Below are positions 1-5,618 of a DNA stretch of 9,615 nucleotides, piece by piece; the stretch's first letter is position 1; each line of letters opens with the position of its first letter. The translations under genes were made by a program, and so were the position numbers. This DNA is from JAYUHK01 sp043767025 (GTDB taxonomy: Bacteria; Bacteroidota; Bacteroidia; Chitinophagales; Saprospiraceae): assembly GCA_043767025.1 (NCBI GenBank), contig JAYUHK010000243.1, positions 1-9,615 of the forward strand, read 5' to 3'. Below the pieces are notes generated by a model that saw only the letters and a list, made by a program, of their open reading frames with translations, had not been told where the DNA came from and did no database searches.

Positions 1-2
1 CT

Positions 3-59
3 GGCGCAGCCGACGAGTATTTTTCGCGCGCCGACGAGATTTTTAGGCAAAAACTTTAG
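3..59 (+). CDS. Possible 3' end of an upstream gene (partial)
   Basis: Frame 3 is open from the window edge to a TAG at 57-59 and reads GAADEYFSRADEIFRQKL. This is a hydrophilic, protein-like tail with a near-repeat of seven residues (ADEYFSR, ADEIFRQ), reflected in the DNA as GCCGACGAG at 9-17 and again at 31-39. The last four codons and the stop lie inside the dispersed repeat that begins at about 47, so the repeat may have supplied a new C-terminus. Frame 1 (open to 174) and frame 2 (stop at 44-46) are also open over this short stretch but translate less convincingly. The product cannot be recognised from so little sequence. Confidence 0.35.
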   Translation, partial: GAADEYFSRADEIFRQKL

Positions 60-170
60 AATTTATACAGAGCACTTGATTTTTTTGGTTACTTTTTTCT
101 CCTTCCCCTCTGGGGAAGGTCGGGTTGGGGATAAAAAAAGTGACAAAAACCAAGTAAATAGCTACAAAAA
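47..170 (+). repeat. Dispersed 124-bp repeat, left copy
   Basis: This segment recurs in inverted orientation at 7578-7701, with about five or six substitutions and one or two single-base indels by eye. Its centre is a hairpin at 101-119, CCTTCCCC-TCT-GGGGAAGG, an 8-bp perfect stem with a 3-base loop. It is flanked by poly-T and poly-A blocks and by AAAAAGTGACAAAAAC. Both copies lie next to gene ends or gene debris rather than inside an intact gene. It behaves like a small interspersed (REP- or MITE-like) element. No transposase is present between the copies, and I see no clear target-site duplication. Confidence 0.8.
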
Positions 171-254
171 CTAAATTCAAATGAACCAATTTAAAATCCT
201 TGCGAACACCAGTTAGCAAAAACTCAAAACTAAAAACTATTTATAAGGCAAAAT

Positions 255-1451
255 ATGACGCAAAGAGAACTTTTTTTACGACACGTCGCACAGACTACAG
301 ACTTTCCGCTTTTGCTCGAAATAGAGCGTGCCGAAGGAATGTTTTTGTACGATACTTCGGGTAAAAAATACATGGATTTAATCGCTGGTATCGGCGTGAG
401 TTGTCTCGGACATTGTCACCCACAAGTAGTGCAAGCCATTAAAAATCAAGCAGATACGTTCCTTCACACCATCGTTTATGGCGAGTTTGTGCTTGCTCCG
501 CAGGTACAGTTGGCGACCTTATTGACGCAGCATTTGCCGCCTACTTTGGACAGCATTTATTTCGTCAATTCGGGTACGGAAGCCACCGAAGGAGCGATGA
601 AACTTGCCAAACGACACACAGGGCGTAGCGAAATTATCGCCTTTCGGAACGCATACCACGGAAGCACGCAGGGCGCGATGAGCCTCAACAGCGACCCTTT
701 TTTTACGCAAGCCTACCGCCCGTTGCTGCCAGATATTCGGCATATTGAGTTTAATTGTGATTTTTGTTTGCATCAAATTACGGAGCGGACTGCCGCCGTC
801 GTCGCCGAAACTGTCCAAGCCGAAGTCGGGATTCGTCCTCCGACGGGCGATTTTTTGAAAAAATTGAGGGCGCGCTGTACGGAAGTTGGCGCGCTGTTGG
901 TGCTGGACGAAATCCAGTGCGGCTATGGGCGCACTGGCAGCCTTTGGGCTTTCGAGCAATTTGGTGTCGTGCCGGACGTGCTGCTGCTCGCCAAAGGCAT
1001 GGGCGGCGGTATGCCGATTGGGGCGTTTGTGGCGGCGCGCGCCGTGATGCACTCGCTGGCGCAGCGTCCGTTGCTGGGGCATATCACGACTTTTGGGGGA
1101 CATCCGGTGAGTTGTGCGGCGGCACTTGCGACTTTACGCACGATTTTAGGCTCTGATTTGGTCGAAAAAGTGGCGGAAAAAGAGCAGCTTTTTAGGATTT
1201 TATTGCGCCACCCCGCCATTGCAGAGGTGCGAAGTGCGGGGCTGATGATGGGTGTAGAGCTGCCTAATTTTGATTTTTTGCAAAAAGTAATACAAATTTG
1301 CCTGCAAAAAGGGCTAATCACGGACTGGTTTTTATTCAATGACCGCACGATGCGCATAGCGCCGCCGCTCATCATCTCGGAAGCTGATATTCGTTGGGCG
1401 TGCGCCACTATTTTGGAGGCGATAGAGGAAGTTTGGAGCAATAAAAATTAG
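255..1451 (+). CDS. Class III (fold-type I) PLP-dependent aminotransferase, acetylornithine/ornithine-like
   Basis: The 398-residue protein has the full set of class III aminotransferase landmarks. NSGTEA (residues 105-110) binds the cofactor phosphate, YHGS is at 134-137 and the ETVQAE segment at 185-190. DEIQCGYGRTG follows, with Asp218 expected to pair with the PLP ring nitrogen. Lys247 in AKGMGGGMPIGAF is the predicted Schiff-base lysine, and TTFGGHPVSC starts near 278. Length is normal for cytosolic ArgD, RocD or GabT relatives. The family moves an amino group from an omega-amine or amino acid to 2-oxoglutarate. Substrate cannot be assigned from motifs; acetylornithine, ornithine, lysine or 4-aminobutyrate are all possible. 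The ATG has AAGG six bases upstream. Base composition is noticeably more GC-rich than the following bioY. The neighbouring biotin transporter raises the question of BioA, but the protein is short for BioA and lacks its usual N-terminal features. Confidence 0.93.
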   Translation: MTQRELFLRHVAQTTDFPLLLEIERAEGMFLYDTSGKKYMDLIAGIGVSCLGHCHPQVVQAIKNQADTFLHTIVYGEFVLAPQVQLATLLTQHLPPTLDSIYFVNSGTEATEGAMKLAKRHTGRSEIIAFRNAYHGSTQGAMSLNSDPFFTQAYRPLLPDIRHIEFNCDFCLHQITERTAAVVAETVQAEVGIRPPTGDFLKKLRARCTEVGALLVLDEIQCGYGRTGSLWAFEQFGVVPDVLLLAKGMGGGMPIGAFVAARAVMHSLAQRPLLGHITTFGGHPVSCAAALATLRTILGSDLVEKVAEKEQLFRILLRHPAIAEVRSAGLMMGVELPNFDFLQKVIQICLQKGLITDWFLFNDRTMRIAPPLIISEADIRWACATILEAIEEVWSNKN

Positions 1452-1489
1452 TTTTTAGGCGTATAAAAGTCAAGTTGGGGAGATAAATC

Positions 1490-2023
1490 ATGCAAAAAAA
1501 TACCAAAATCACTGTACAGATTTTACTTGGAGCAACCGTTATCGCTTCGTTTGCACAAATAACATATACCATAAATTTGTCAAATTTATCAATTCCTGTG
1601 ACAGGTCAAAGTCTTGCGGTTGTGCTAATTGCGAGTTTTTTGGGTGCGCAAAACGGAACGGTAGCAGTCTTGATATATTTGCTTCTTGGTCTGTTGGGGT
1701 TGCCTGTTTTTGCAGGAGCTTCTGGCGGCTTGGAGGTGCTAAAAAGCGGCAGTATGGGTTTTCTGTTTGGCTTTTTACCAACCGCTTATTGCAGCGGATA
1801 CTTGGAAAGTAAGAATAAAAACAATAATTTTTTTAGACGATTTTTAGGTTTACTTTTTGTCACCGCGCTATTATTTTTTTGCGGAGTTGCTTGGTTGGCA
1901 ATGAAATATGATGTTCAAACAGCCCTAAAATACGGATTTTTTCCGTTGGTTGGGGGAGCGATTATCAAATTATTTTTAGCAAGTTCAATCATTTTTGTGA
2001 CAAAAAAATATTATTTCAAATAA
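1490..2023 (+). CDS. bioY: BioY, biotin-binding S component of an ECF-type transporter
   Basis: The 177-residue protein is very hydrophobic, with about six membrane spans, as expected for BioY. Family hallmarks are visible: IPVTGQSLAVVL near residues 35-46, LLLGLLGLPVFAGASGG near 64-80 and a glycine-rich SGSMGFLFGF block. A C-terminal segment FPLVGGAIIKLFLASSI resembles the P-x-G-D-x-x-K region of the family, although the usual Asp is replaced. BioY binds biotin in the inner membrane and imports it alone or with the EcfT/EcfA module; no EcfT or EcfA gene is in this window. GGGGAG at 1477-1482 is a good ribosome site for the ATG at 1490. The gene starts 38 bp after the aminotransferase and could be co-transcribed with it. 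It is AT-rich compared with that neighbour, which may reflect a separate origin. An exact TTTGTGACA word lies near its 3' end. Confidence 0.9.
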   Translation: MQKNTKITVQILLGATVIASFAQITYTINLSNLSIPVTGQSLAVVLIASFLGAQNGTVAVLIYLLLGLLGLPVFAGASGGLEVLKSGSMGFLFGFLPTAYCSGYLESKNKNNNFFRRFLGLLFVTALLFFCGVAWLAMKYDVQTALKYGFFPLVGGAIIKLFLASSIIFVTKKYYFK

Positions 2024-2153
2024 GTGCTTTTAGATGCTTTTTATATAAAAAAATAAAAAATATATAAAAAAAAGTGAAGTAAGTCGAAAAAAAACTAATT
2101 TAGCGGTCGAGAAAACAAATATTTTTTAACACATTACTAAGATTCTGTACCCA

Positions 2154-2264
2154 ATGCTTATTCTTTACATCGCTATAGCTGCCTTTTTGGTAGGTAGCCT
2201 CCTCACTACGGTCGTCACTTTTGCAGCAATTCCCAAAAAGAAAGTTATGTTTCGCAATCGTTAA
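2154..2264 (+). CDS. Possible 36-residue single-span membrane protein
   Basis: An ATG at 2154 opens a frame to TAA at 2262-2264. The product starts MLILYIAIAAFLVG, continues as a hydrophobic stretch of about 25 residues, and ends in a basic tail, IPKKKVMFRNR. That is the layout of a small membrane protein with its C-terminus on the cytoplasmic side. The stretch is less AT-rich than the sequence on either side, which favours a coding role. A stop codon lies in frame at 2127-2129 and this is the first ATG after it. No clear Shine-Dalgarno is present, which is common in Bacteroidota. I do not recognise the family. A minus-strand frame at 2100-2300 overlaps it, but that product is hydrophilic and less convincing. 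Confidence 0.4.
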   Translation: MLILYIAIAAFLVGSLLTTVVTFAAIPKKKVMFRNR

Positions 2265-2273
2265 ATTTCTTTT

Positions 2274-2303
2274 TTTGTGACACAAAAACATTTTTGTCAC
2301 AAA
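2274..2303. promoter_or_regulatory. Inverted TTTGTGACA pair upstream of the PASTA operon
   Basis: TTTGTGACA at 2274-2282 and its exact reverse complement TGTCACAAA at 2295-2303 are separated by 12 bases. The second arm ends 22 bases before the ATG of the PASTA gene. The pair could fold as a 9-bp hairpin in the leader transcript or serve as a dimer binding site. The half-site TGTGA resembles CRP/FNR-family half-sites, but the 16-base gap between TGTGA and TCACA is much wider than the usual six. The same word is repeated widely in the window, so this may instead be two copies of an abundant genomic word. Confidence 0.45.
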
Positions 2304-2325
2304 TTATATATTTTTTAAATTAAAA

Positions 2326-3183
2326 ATGAACAACAACAGCTTTTTGGAAAAGGTAAAGTATATCGCTGCGGAAGCGTGGATTTTTCTAAAAACTCCGCTA
2401 TTTCTCAAAAATTGTGCAGGTATTCTTGGCATGATGATAGGCATTTTGTTCCTGTCGTCTTGGTTTTTGAAGTGCTACACCAATCACGGAGAGTCGTTGG
2501 AGGTACAGGATTTTGTCGGTATGAATATGCGCGAAGTAGTCAAAAAAGCCAAAAGTAAGAGTTTTTCGATAGTCGTAACAGACTCAATTTTTGTGCCAGA
2601 CAAAGAACCCAACGTCGTTTTGGTGCAAAATCCAGTCGCTTACGCTCGGGTGAAAGAAAATCGTACTTTATATTTTACGATTACTAAAAATACGGCGGAT
2701 TTAGTCCTACTTCCCGACATCGTGGGCGGCAACGATGACTACAATCAGTATCAAAAAAAGCTGTCACAAATTGGAGTAAAATCGAAAATATCGGAACGAA
2801 GATTTGACGAAAAATTAGAAGAAAATACTATCCTCGAAGTACGATACAATGGCGAAAACATCACCGACAAGCTCCAACAAGGTTACAAAATGCCTATGGG
2901 AGCGACCCTTGAGTTGGTCGTTTCGGAAAAAGGAGGAGCCAATATCGTGGTGCCAAATTTAGTTTGCAAAAAGTACGATGCTGCCAAATTCGTCATCAAC
3001 ACATTCAATTTGAGTGTCGGAACAGTGACCAAAGATGCGACAGTAACCAACGAATTAGAGGCTTATGTGACACGACAAATTCCAGAATATAAAGCTGGAA
3101 GTACGATTCGAGTAGGAGAACAAATTGATATTTTTTTGACCCAAAAACGTCCTGCCAACTGTCCAACCGAAGACGAAAATTAA
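2326..3183 (+). CDS. Membrane-anchored protein with three PASTA domains
   Basis: This 285-residue protein has a short cytoplasmic N-terminus, one membrane helix at about 31-49 (AGILGMMIGILFLSSWFLK), and a periplasmic part with three PASTA-like repeats. They lie near 57-121 (VQDFVGMNMREVVKKAK), 127-201 (LLPDIVGG) and 207-273 (IVVPNLVCKKYDAAKFVI). Each begins with the characteristic 'V/L-P-D/N-hydrophobic-V' turn followed by a helix and closing strands, as in VVSEKG and IFLTQK. PASTA domains are best known from Ser/Thr kinases and penicillin-binding proteins, where they contact peptidoglycan. No kinase or PBP domain is attached here, an arrangement common in Bacteroidota. The gene heads a tightly packed operon; the next start is 6 bp after its stop. 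A link to cell-wall sensing or anchoring is inference. Confidence 0.88.
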   Translation: MNNNSFLEKVKYIAAEAWIFLKTPLFLKNCAGILGMMIGILFLSSWFLKCYTNHGESLEVQDFVGMNMREVVKKAKSKSFSIVVTDSIFVPDKEPNVVLVQNPVAYARVKENRTLYFTITKNTADLVLLPDIVGGNDDYNQYQKKLSQIGVKSKISERRFDEKLEENTILEVRYNGENITDKLQQGYKMPMGATLELVVSEKGGANIVVPNLVCKKYDAAKFVINTFNLSVGTVTKDATVTNELEAYVTRQIPEYKAGSTIRVGEQIDIFLTQKRPANCPTEDEN

Positions 3184-3189
3184 GTTAGT

Positions 3190-4944
3190 ATGAACCCAAA
3201 TCGTTGGTCGTTGCTGGCTCTACTGCCTATTTTTGCTGCATTTATTTTTATCCGTCTTGAAAATATCAACCCCGCAAACAGTAAAAATCCGACGATGGTG
3301 CTTCAATGGGACGCTACTGGATATTACTATTTTTTGCCTGCTTTTTTTATTTACGGCGACCTAAAAAAATTAAATTGGCTCGAAAATATACGCGCTAATT
3401 ACGAACACCCTGGAGTATTTTATCAGGCTGGTCTGCTGCCCAACGGCAACCGAGTAGGAACTTATACGGTTGGGCTGGCTTTGCTTTGCGCTCCGTTTTT
3501 CGCGCTTGGTCATGCAGCGGCAATTATTTCTGGCTATCCTGCGGACGGATTTTCGCCGCCTTATCAATATGCGATTTTTTTGGCAGCTTTGTGCTATGCC
3601 ATGCTTGGATTATTTTTATTGCGAAAAATATTATTGTATTTTTTTTCGGATAAAGTGACAGCCATTGTATTGCTATTGACCGTTTTGGCGACCAATCTTC
3701 CCCAATATATTGCCGTAGATAGTGGTCAGACGCATGGATATTTATTTGCTTTGTATGCGTCGATAATTTTTCTTACCATCAAATGGCACCAACGCCCGAC
3801 GCTTACTCTGGCGTTTGGCATAGGCGCGATAGTCGGTGTCAGCACCATCACGCGCCCGACCGAATTGGTAATTTTATTTCTTCCTTTACTTTGGGATTTC
3901 AACTTTTCCGACACAAAAAGCAGCAAAATTTTGTTCTTAAAAACCCATAAATCCCAAGTTTTGGCGTTTTTAGGTGGGAGCTTTTTAGCAACTTTACCGC
4001 AATTATTTTATTGGAAATTTGTGACAGGCAATTGGATACATAAAATGAGTTCTAAATGGGATTTTTTCAATCCACATTGGCGCGTTTTGTTTGGAGAAGA
4101 GAAGGGCTGGTTTGTTTATACACCTGTCACTATTTTGATGGTGGTGGGGCTTTTTTTGATGCAAAAAAGAGAATTTAGGAAATCTGTAATCACTTTTTTT
4201 ATCCTCAACACTTGGATAATTATTGCTTGGCATATCTGGCGATATGGCGGAAGTTACTCTTGCCGAGCGTTGGCACAAAGTTTGGCGGTCATGGCTTTAC
4301 CGCTCGGATTGGTGGTAGAGCGTGCCGAAAAGTCAGTATTTAAGCCATTTTTTTACGCGCTGTTCGCCTTTTTGATAGCGACTAATTTGTTTCAAATCAG
4401 GCAGTACAACCAAGGAATCCTTCACTACGACCAAATGAATTTTGCTTACTATCGAGCTATTTTTTGGAACCCAAACCCTACGCCGTTGGATATGTCGCTG
4501 ATGGACACAAAAGAATATGTTGCGGACGAGTCCGCTTTCAAATCTGCTTTTAGATACCAAAAAGATACGATTTTTGAATTGGACGGACGGGTTGAAAATC
4601 AAAAAATAATAACGCTATTAAATACAAATTTACTTAATTTTGTGACAGTTTTAGAGCCTAAACCAATTCGTTTTTTGAAGTTGAGTGCCGAAATAAAATC
4701 CGAATTGGGGGCAGACGAAACAAAATTTATTACTACCTTGATGGAAGAAAATCAGGTAAAAAAATCTGTCGCTGTCCGAATGTCCAACGCGATTTCAAAA
4801 AAAAATGATTGGAATTTGGTTCAATACTATTTTGAAGTGCCGGACTCGCTCGCTAATTCGGACGTGCGGATAAGCATAGAAACTGCGTCTGCACAAAAAC
4901 TATACATCAGAAATTGTGACATCAATTTTTTTAGAACTCAATAG
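3190..4944 (+). CDS. Multi-span GT-C-like membrane protein with C-terminal soluble domain
   Basis: The 584-residue product starts with a membrane helix followed by a loop reading LQWDATGYYYFLPAFFIYGD, with Asp41 in the position where GT-C glycosyltransferases carry a catalytic acidic residue in the first external loop. A further conserved-looking loop, NGNRVGTYTVG near residues 85-95, is followed by about nine or ten more hydrophobic helices up to about residue 400. The last 180 residues are soluble and strand-rich, possibly a beta-sandwich facing the periplasm. The layout matches GT-C or GT39-like proteins that use lipid-phosphate sugars outside the membrane, but no signature gives the substrate. 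The gene lies 6 bp after the PASTA gene and 2 bp before a lipoprotein gene. Two TTTGTGACA words fall in frame as Phe-Val-Thr (4018 and 4639). Confidence 0.75.
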   Translation: MNPNRWSLLALLPIFAAFIFIRLENINPANSKNPTMVLQWDATGYYYFLPAFFIYGDLKKLNWLENIRANYEHPGVFYQAGLLPNGNRVGTYTVGLALLCAPFFALGHAAAIISGYPADGFSPPYQYAIFLAALCYAMLGLFLLRKILLYFFSDKVTAIVLLLTVLATNLPQYIAVDSGQTHGYLFALYASIIFLTIKWHQRPTLTLAFGIGAIVGVSTITRPTELVILFLPLLWDFNFSDTKSSKILFLKTHKSQVLAFLGGSFLATLPQLFYWKFVTGNWIHKMSSKWDFFNPHWRVLFGEEKGWFVYTPVTILMVVGLFLMQKREFRKSVITFFILNTWIIIAWHIWRYGGSYSCRALAQSLAVMALPLGLVVERAEKSVFKPFFYALFAFLIATNLFQIRQYNQGILHYDQMNFAYYRAIFWNPNPTPLDMSLMDTKEYVADESAFKSAFRYQKDTIFELDGRVENQKIITLLNTNLLNFVTVLEPKPIRFLKLSAEIKSELGADETKFITTLMEENQVKKSVAVRMSNAISKKNDWNLVQYYFEVPDSLANSDVRISIETASAQKLYIRNCDINFFRTQ

Positions 4945-4946
4945 CT

Positions 4947-5201
4947 ATGAAATATTTTTTCTTACTTTTTGCGTGCCTATTTTTCGTCGCTTGCGCCGAA
5001 GATAAGCCTACGGTTTCGGTTTTCACGCCTGTCCAAAGACAAGAAATTGACACTTTGACGGCTCACCGGATTAAAGAAATTTCGGGACGCTTGGACACTG
5101 AATGTCTTAATAATTTTGACAGCGCGCTTCGAGCCAGCGTAGATTCTATCAAAAATCTGCGCCTCCAACAGATTGGGCGGCAGATGCAAGATGTTCATTA
5201 A
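4947..5201 (+). CDS. Small lipoprotein, unknown family
   Basis: The 84-residue product has a lipoprotein signal, MKYFFLLFACLFFVAC, with Cys16 as the likely lipidated residue. The mature part is about 68 residues, charged and probably helical. It carries a motif C-x4-DSA-x4-VDS (TECLNNFDSALRASVDSI) and a C-terminal helix ending RQMQDVH. The gene starts 2 bp after the GT-C-like gene and its end may overlap the next gene, so co-transcription is very likely. The following lipoprotein carries a similar C-x5-DSA-x3-VDS stretch, which suggests an old tandem duplication. The residue after Cys is Ala, so the acidic lipoprotein export signal sometimes seen in Bacteroidota begins only at E18-D19. Function is unknown; its position suggests an accessory role in an envelope glycan pathway. 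Confidence 0.75.
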   Translation: MKYFFLLFACLFFVACAEDKPTVSVFTPVQRQEIDTLTAHRIKEISGRLDTECLNNFDSALRASVDSIKNLRLQQIGRQMQDVH

Positions 5202-5595
5202 ATATTTTATTTTAACTCGATTTTGTGACAAATCAATAATTTTACATAAAACATTGAAAAACAACATTTTATATCTATTGTCAGCTATTTTATACATTGG
5301 CTGCGGCAAAGAAAATCGAGCCGAAACACAGCAAAGAATAAATATAGCCGTTGCCGAAAATATCCAAAAATTTGAGTTCAAGCAAAAATTTTTTTGTCGC
5401 AAATCGGTAATGGACAGTGCCAATATTTTGGTAGATTCTATGCTTCGTGCAGAGGCGTTGGCGACTCCAATCGGCTTTCAAGACGGCAAAGACAGCACAG
5501 GCGCAGTCGGTGTTGGAACCAATAAAAATGGCAAGCCCAAACGCCCGAAGTTACTTCCGATTGCAGACTCGACCGCCGTACAACCAATATTTTAA
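5191..5595 (+). CDS. Second small lipoprotein, probable relative of the preceding one
   Basis: The frame is open through 5595. From the ATG at 5191, which overlaps the upstream stop by 11 bp, it gives 134 residues. A TTG at 5254 would give 113 residues starting MKNNILYLLSAILYIGCGKE, a cleaner lipoprotein signal with Cys at position 17 of that version; on biological grounds I favour it. An ATG at 5173 is also in frame but runs far back into the previous gene. The mature part has a helical region containing C-x5-DSA-x3-VDS (around VMDSANILVDSML), matching the upstream lipoprotein. A low-complexity tail follows, rich in Gly, Asn, Lys and Pro (NKNGKPKRPKLLPI). The family is not recognised. The flippase gene starts 23 bp after the stop. 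Confidence 0.65.
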   Translation: MFIKYFILTRFCDKSIILHKTLKNNILYLLSAILYIGCGKENRAETQQRINIAVAENIQKFEFKQKFFCRKSVMDSANILVDSMLRAEALATPIGFQDGKDSTGAVGVGTNKNGKPKRPKLLPIADSTAVQPIF

Positions 5596-5618
5596 AGGCT
5601 TTTTTAGAAAAATAGAGC

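Larger units (their letters stand above)
2024..2325. other. Intergenic region between bioY and the PASTA gene
   Basis: Apart from the possible small protein at 2154-2264 and the TTTGTGACA inverted pair at 2274-2303, this gap is mostly poly-A/T. The segment 2038-2070 contains TTTTTATAT and later ATATATAAAAA, which could form a weak AT-only hairpin after bioY, but it is not a convincing terminator. No tRNA or riboswitch is visible. The first part of the PASTA operon leader lies here, so its promoter is probably within this stretch. I could not pick a -33/-7 pair with confidence. Confidence 0.6.

Noticed and set aside
519..1103. Long minus-strand open frame of 194 codons opposite the aminotransferase
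   Set aside because: It lies wholly within a gene with full family motifs, has a low-complexity basic translation and no recognisable domain; it is a frame shadow.
255..1451. BioA (DAPA aminotransferase) identity
   Set aside because: Length and visible motifs fit general acetylornithine/ornithine-type enzymes, and no BioA-specific N-terminal segment is seen; adjacency to bioY is not enough.
2100..2300. Minus-strand 66-codon frame in the bioY-PASTA gap
   Set aside because: Its product is hydrophilic without a domain; the plus-strand frame at 2154-2264 has a more convincing membrane-protein layout.
2274..2303. Classical CRP/FNR operator
   Set aside because: The half-sites TGTGA and TCACA are 16 bases apart rather than about six, so the standard dimer would not fit.
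4977..5423. Minus-strand 148-codon frame opposite the lipoproteins
   Set aside because: The two plus-strand lipoproteins have signal sequences, tight operon spacing and shared motifs, while the antisense product has none.
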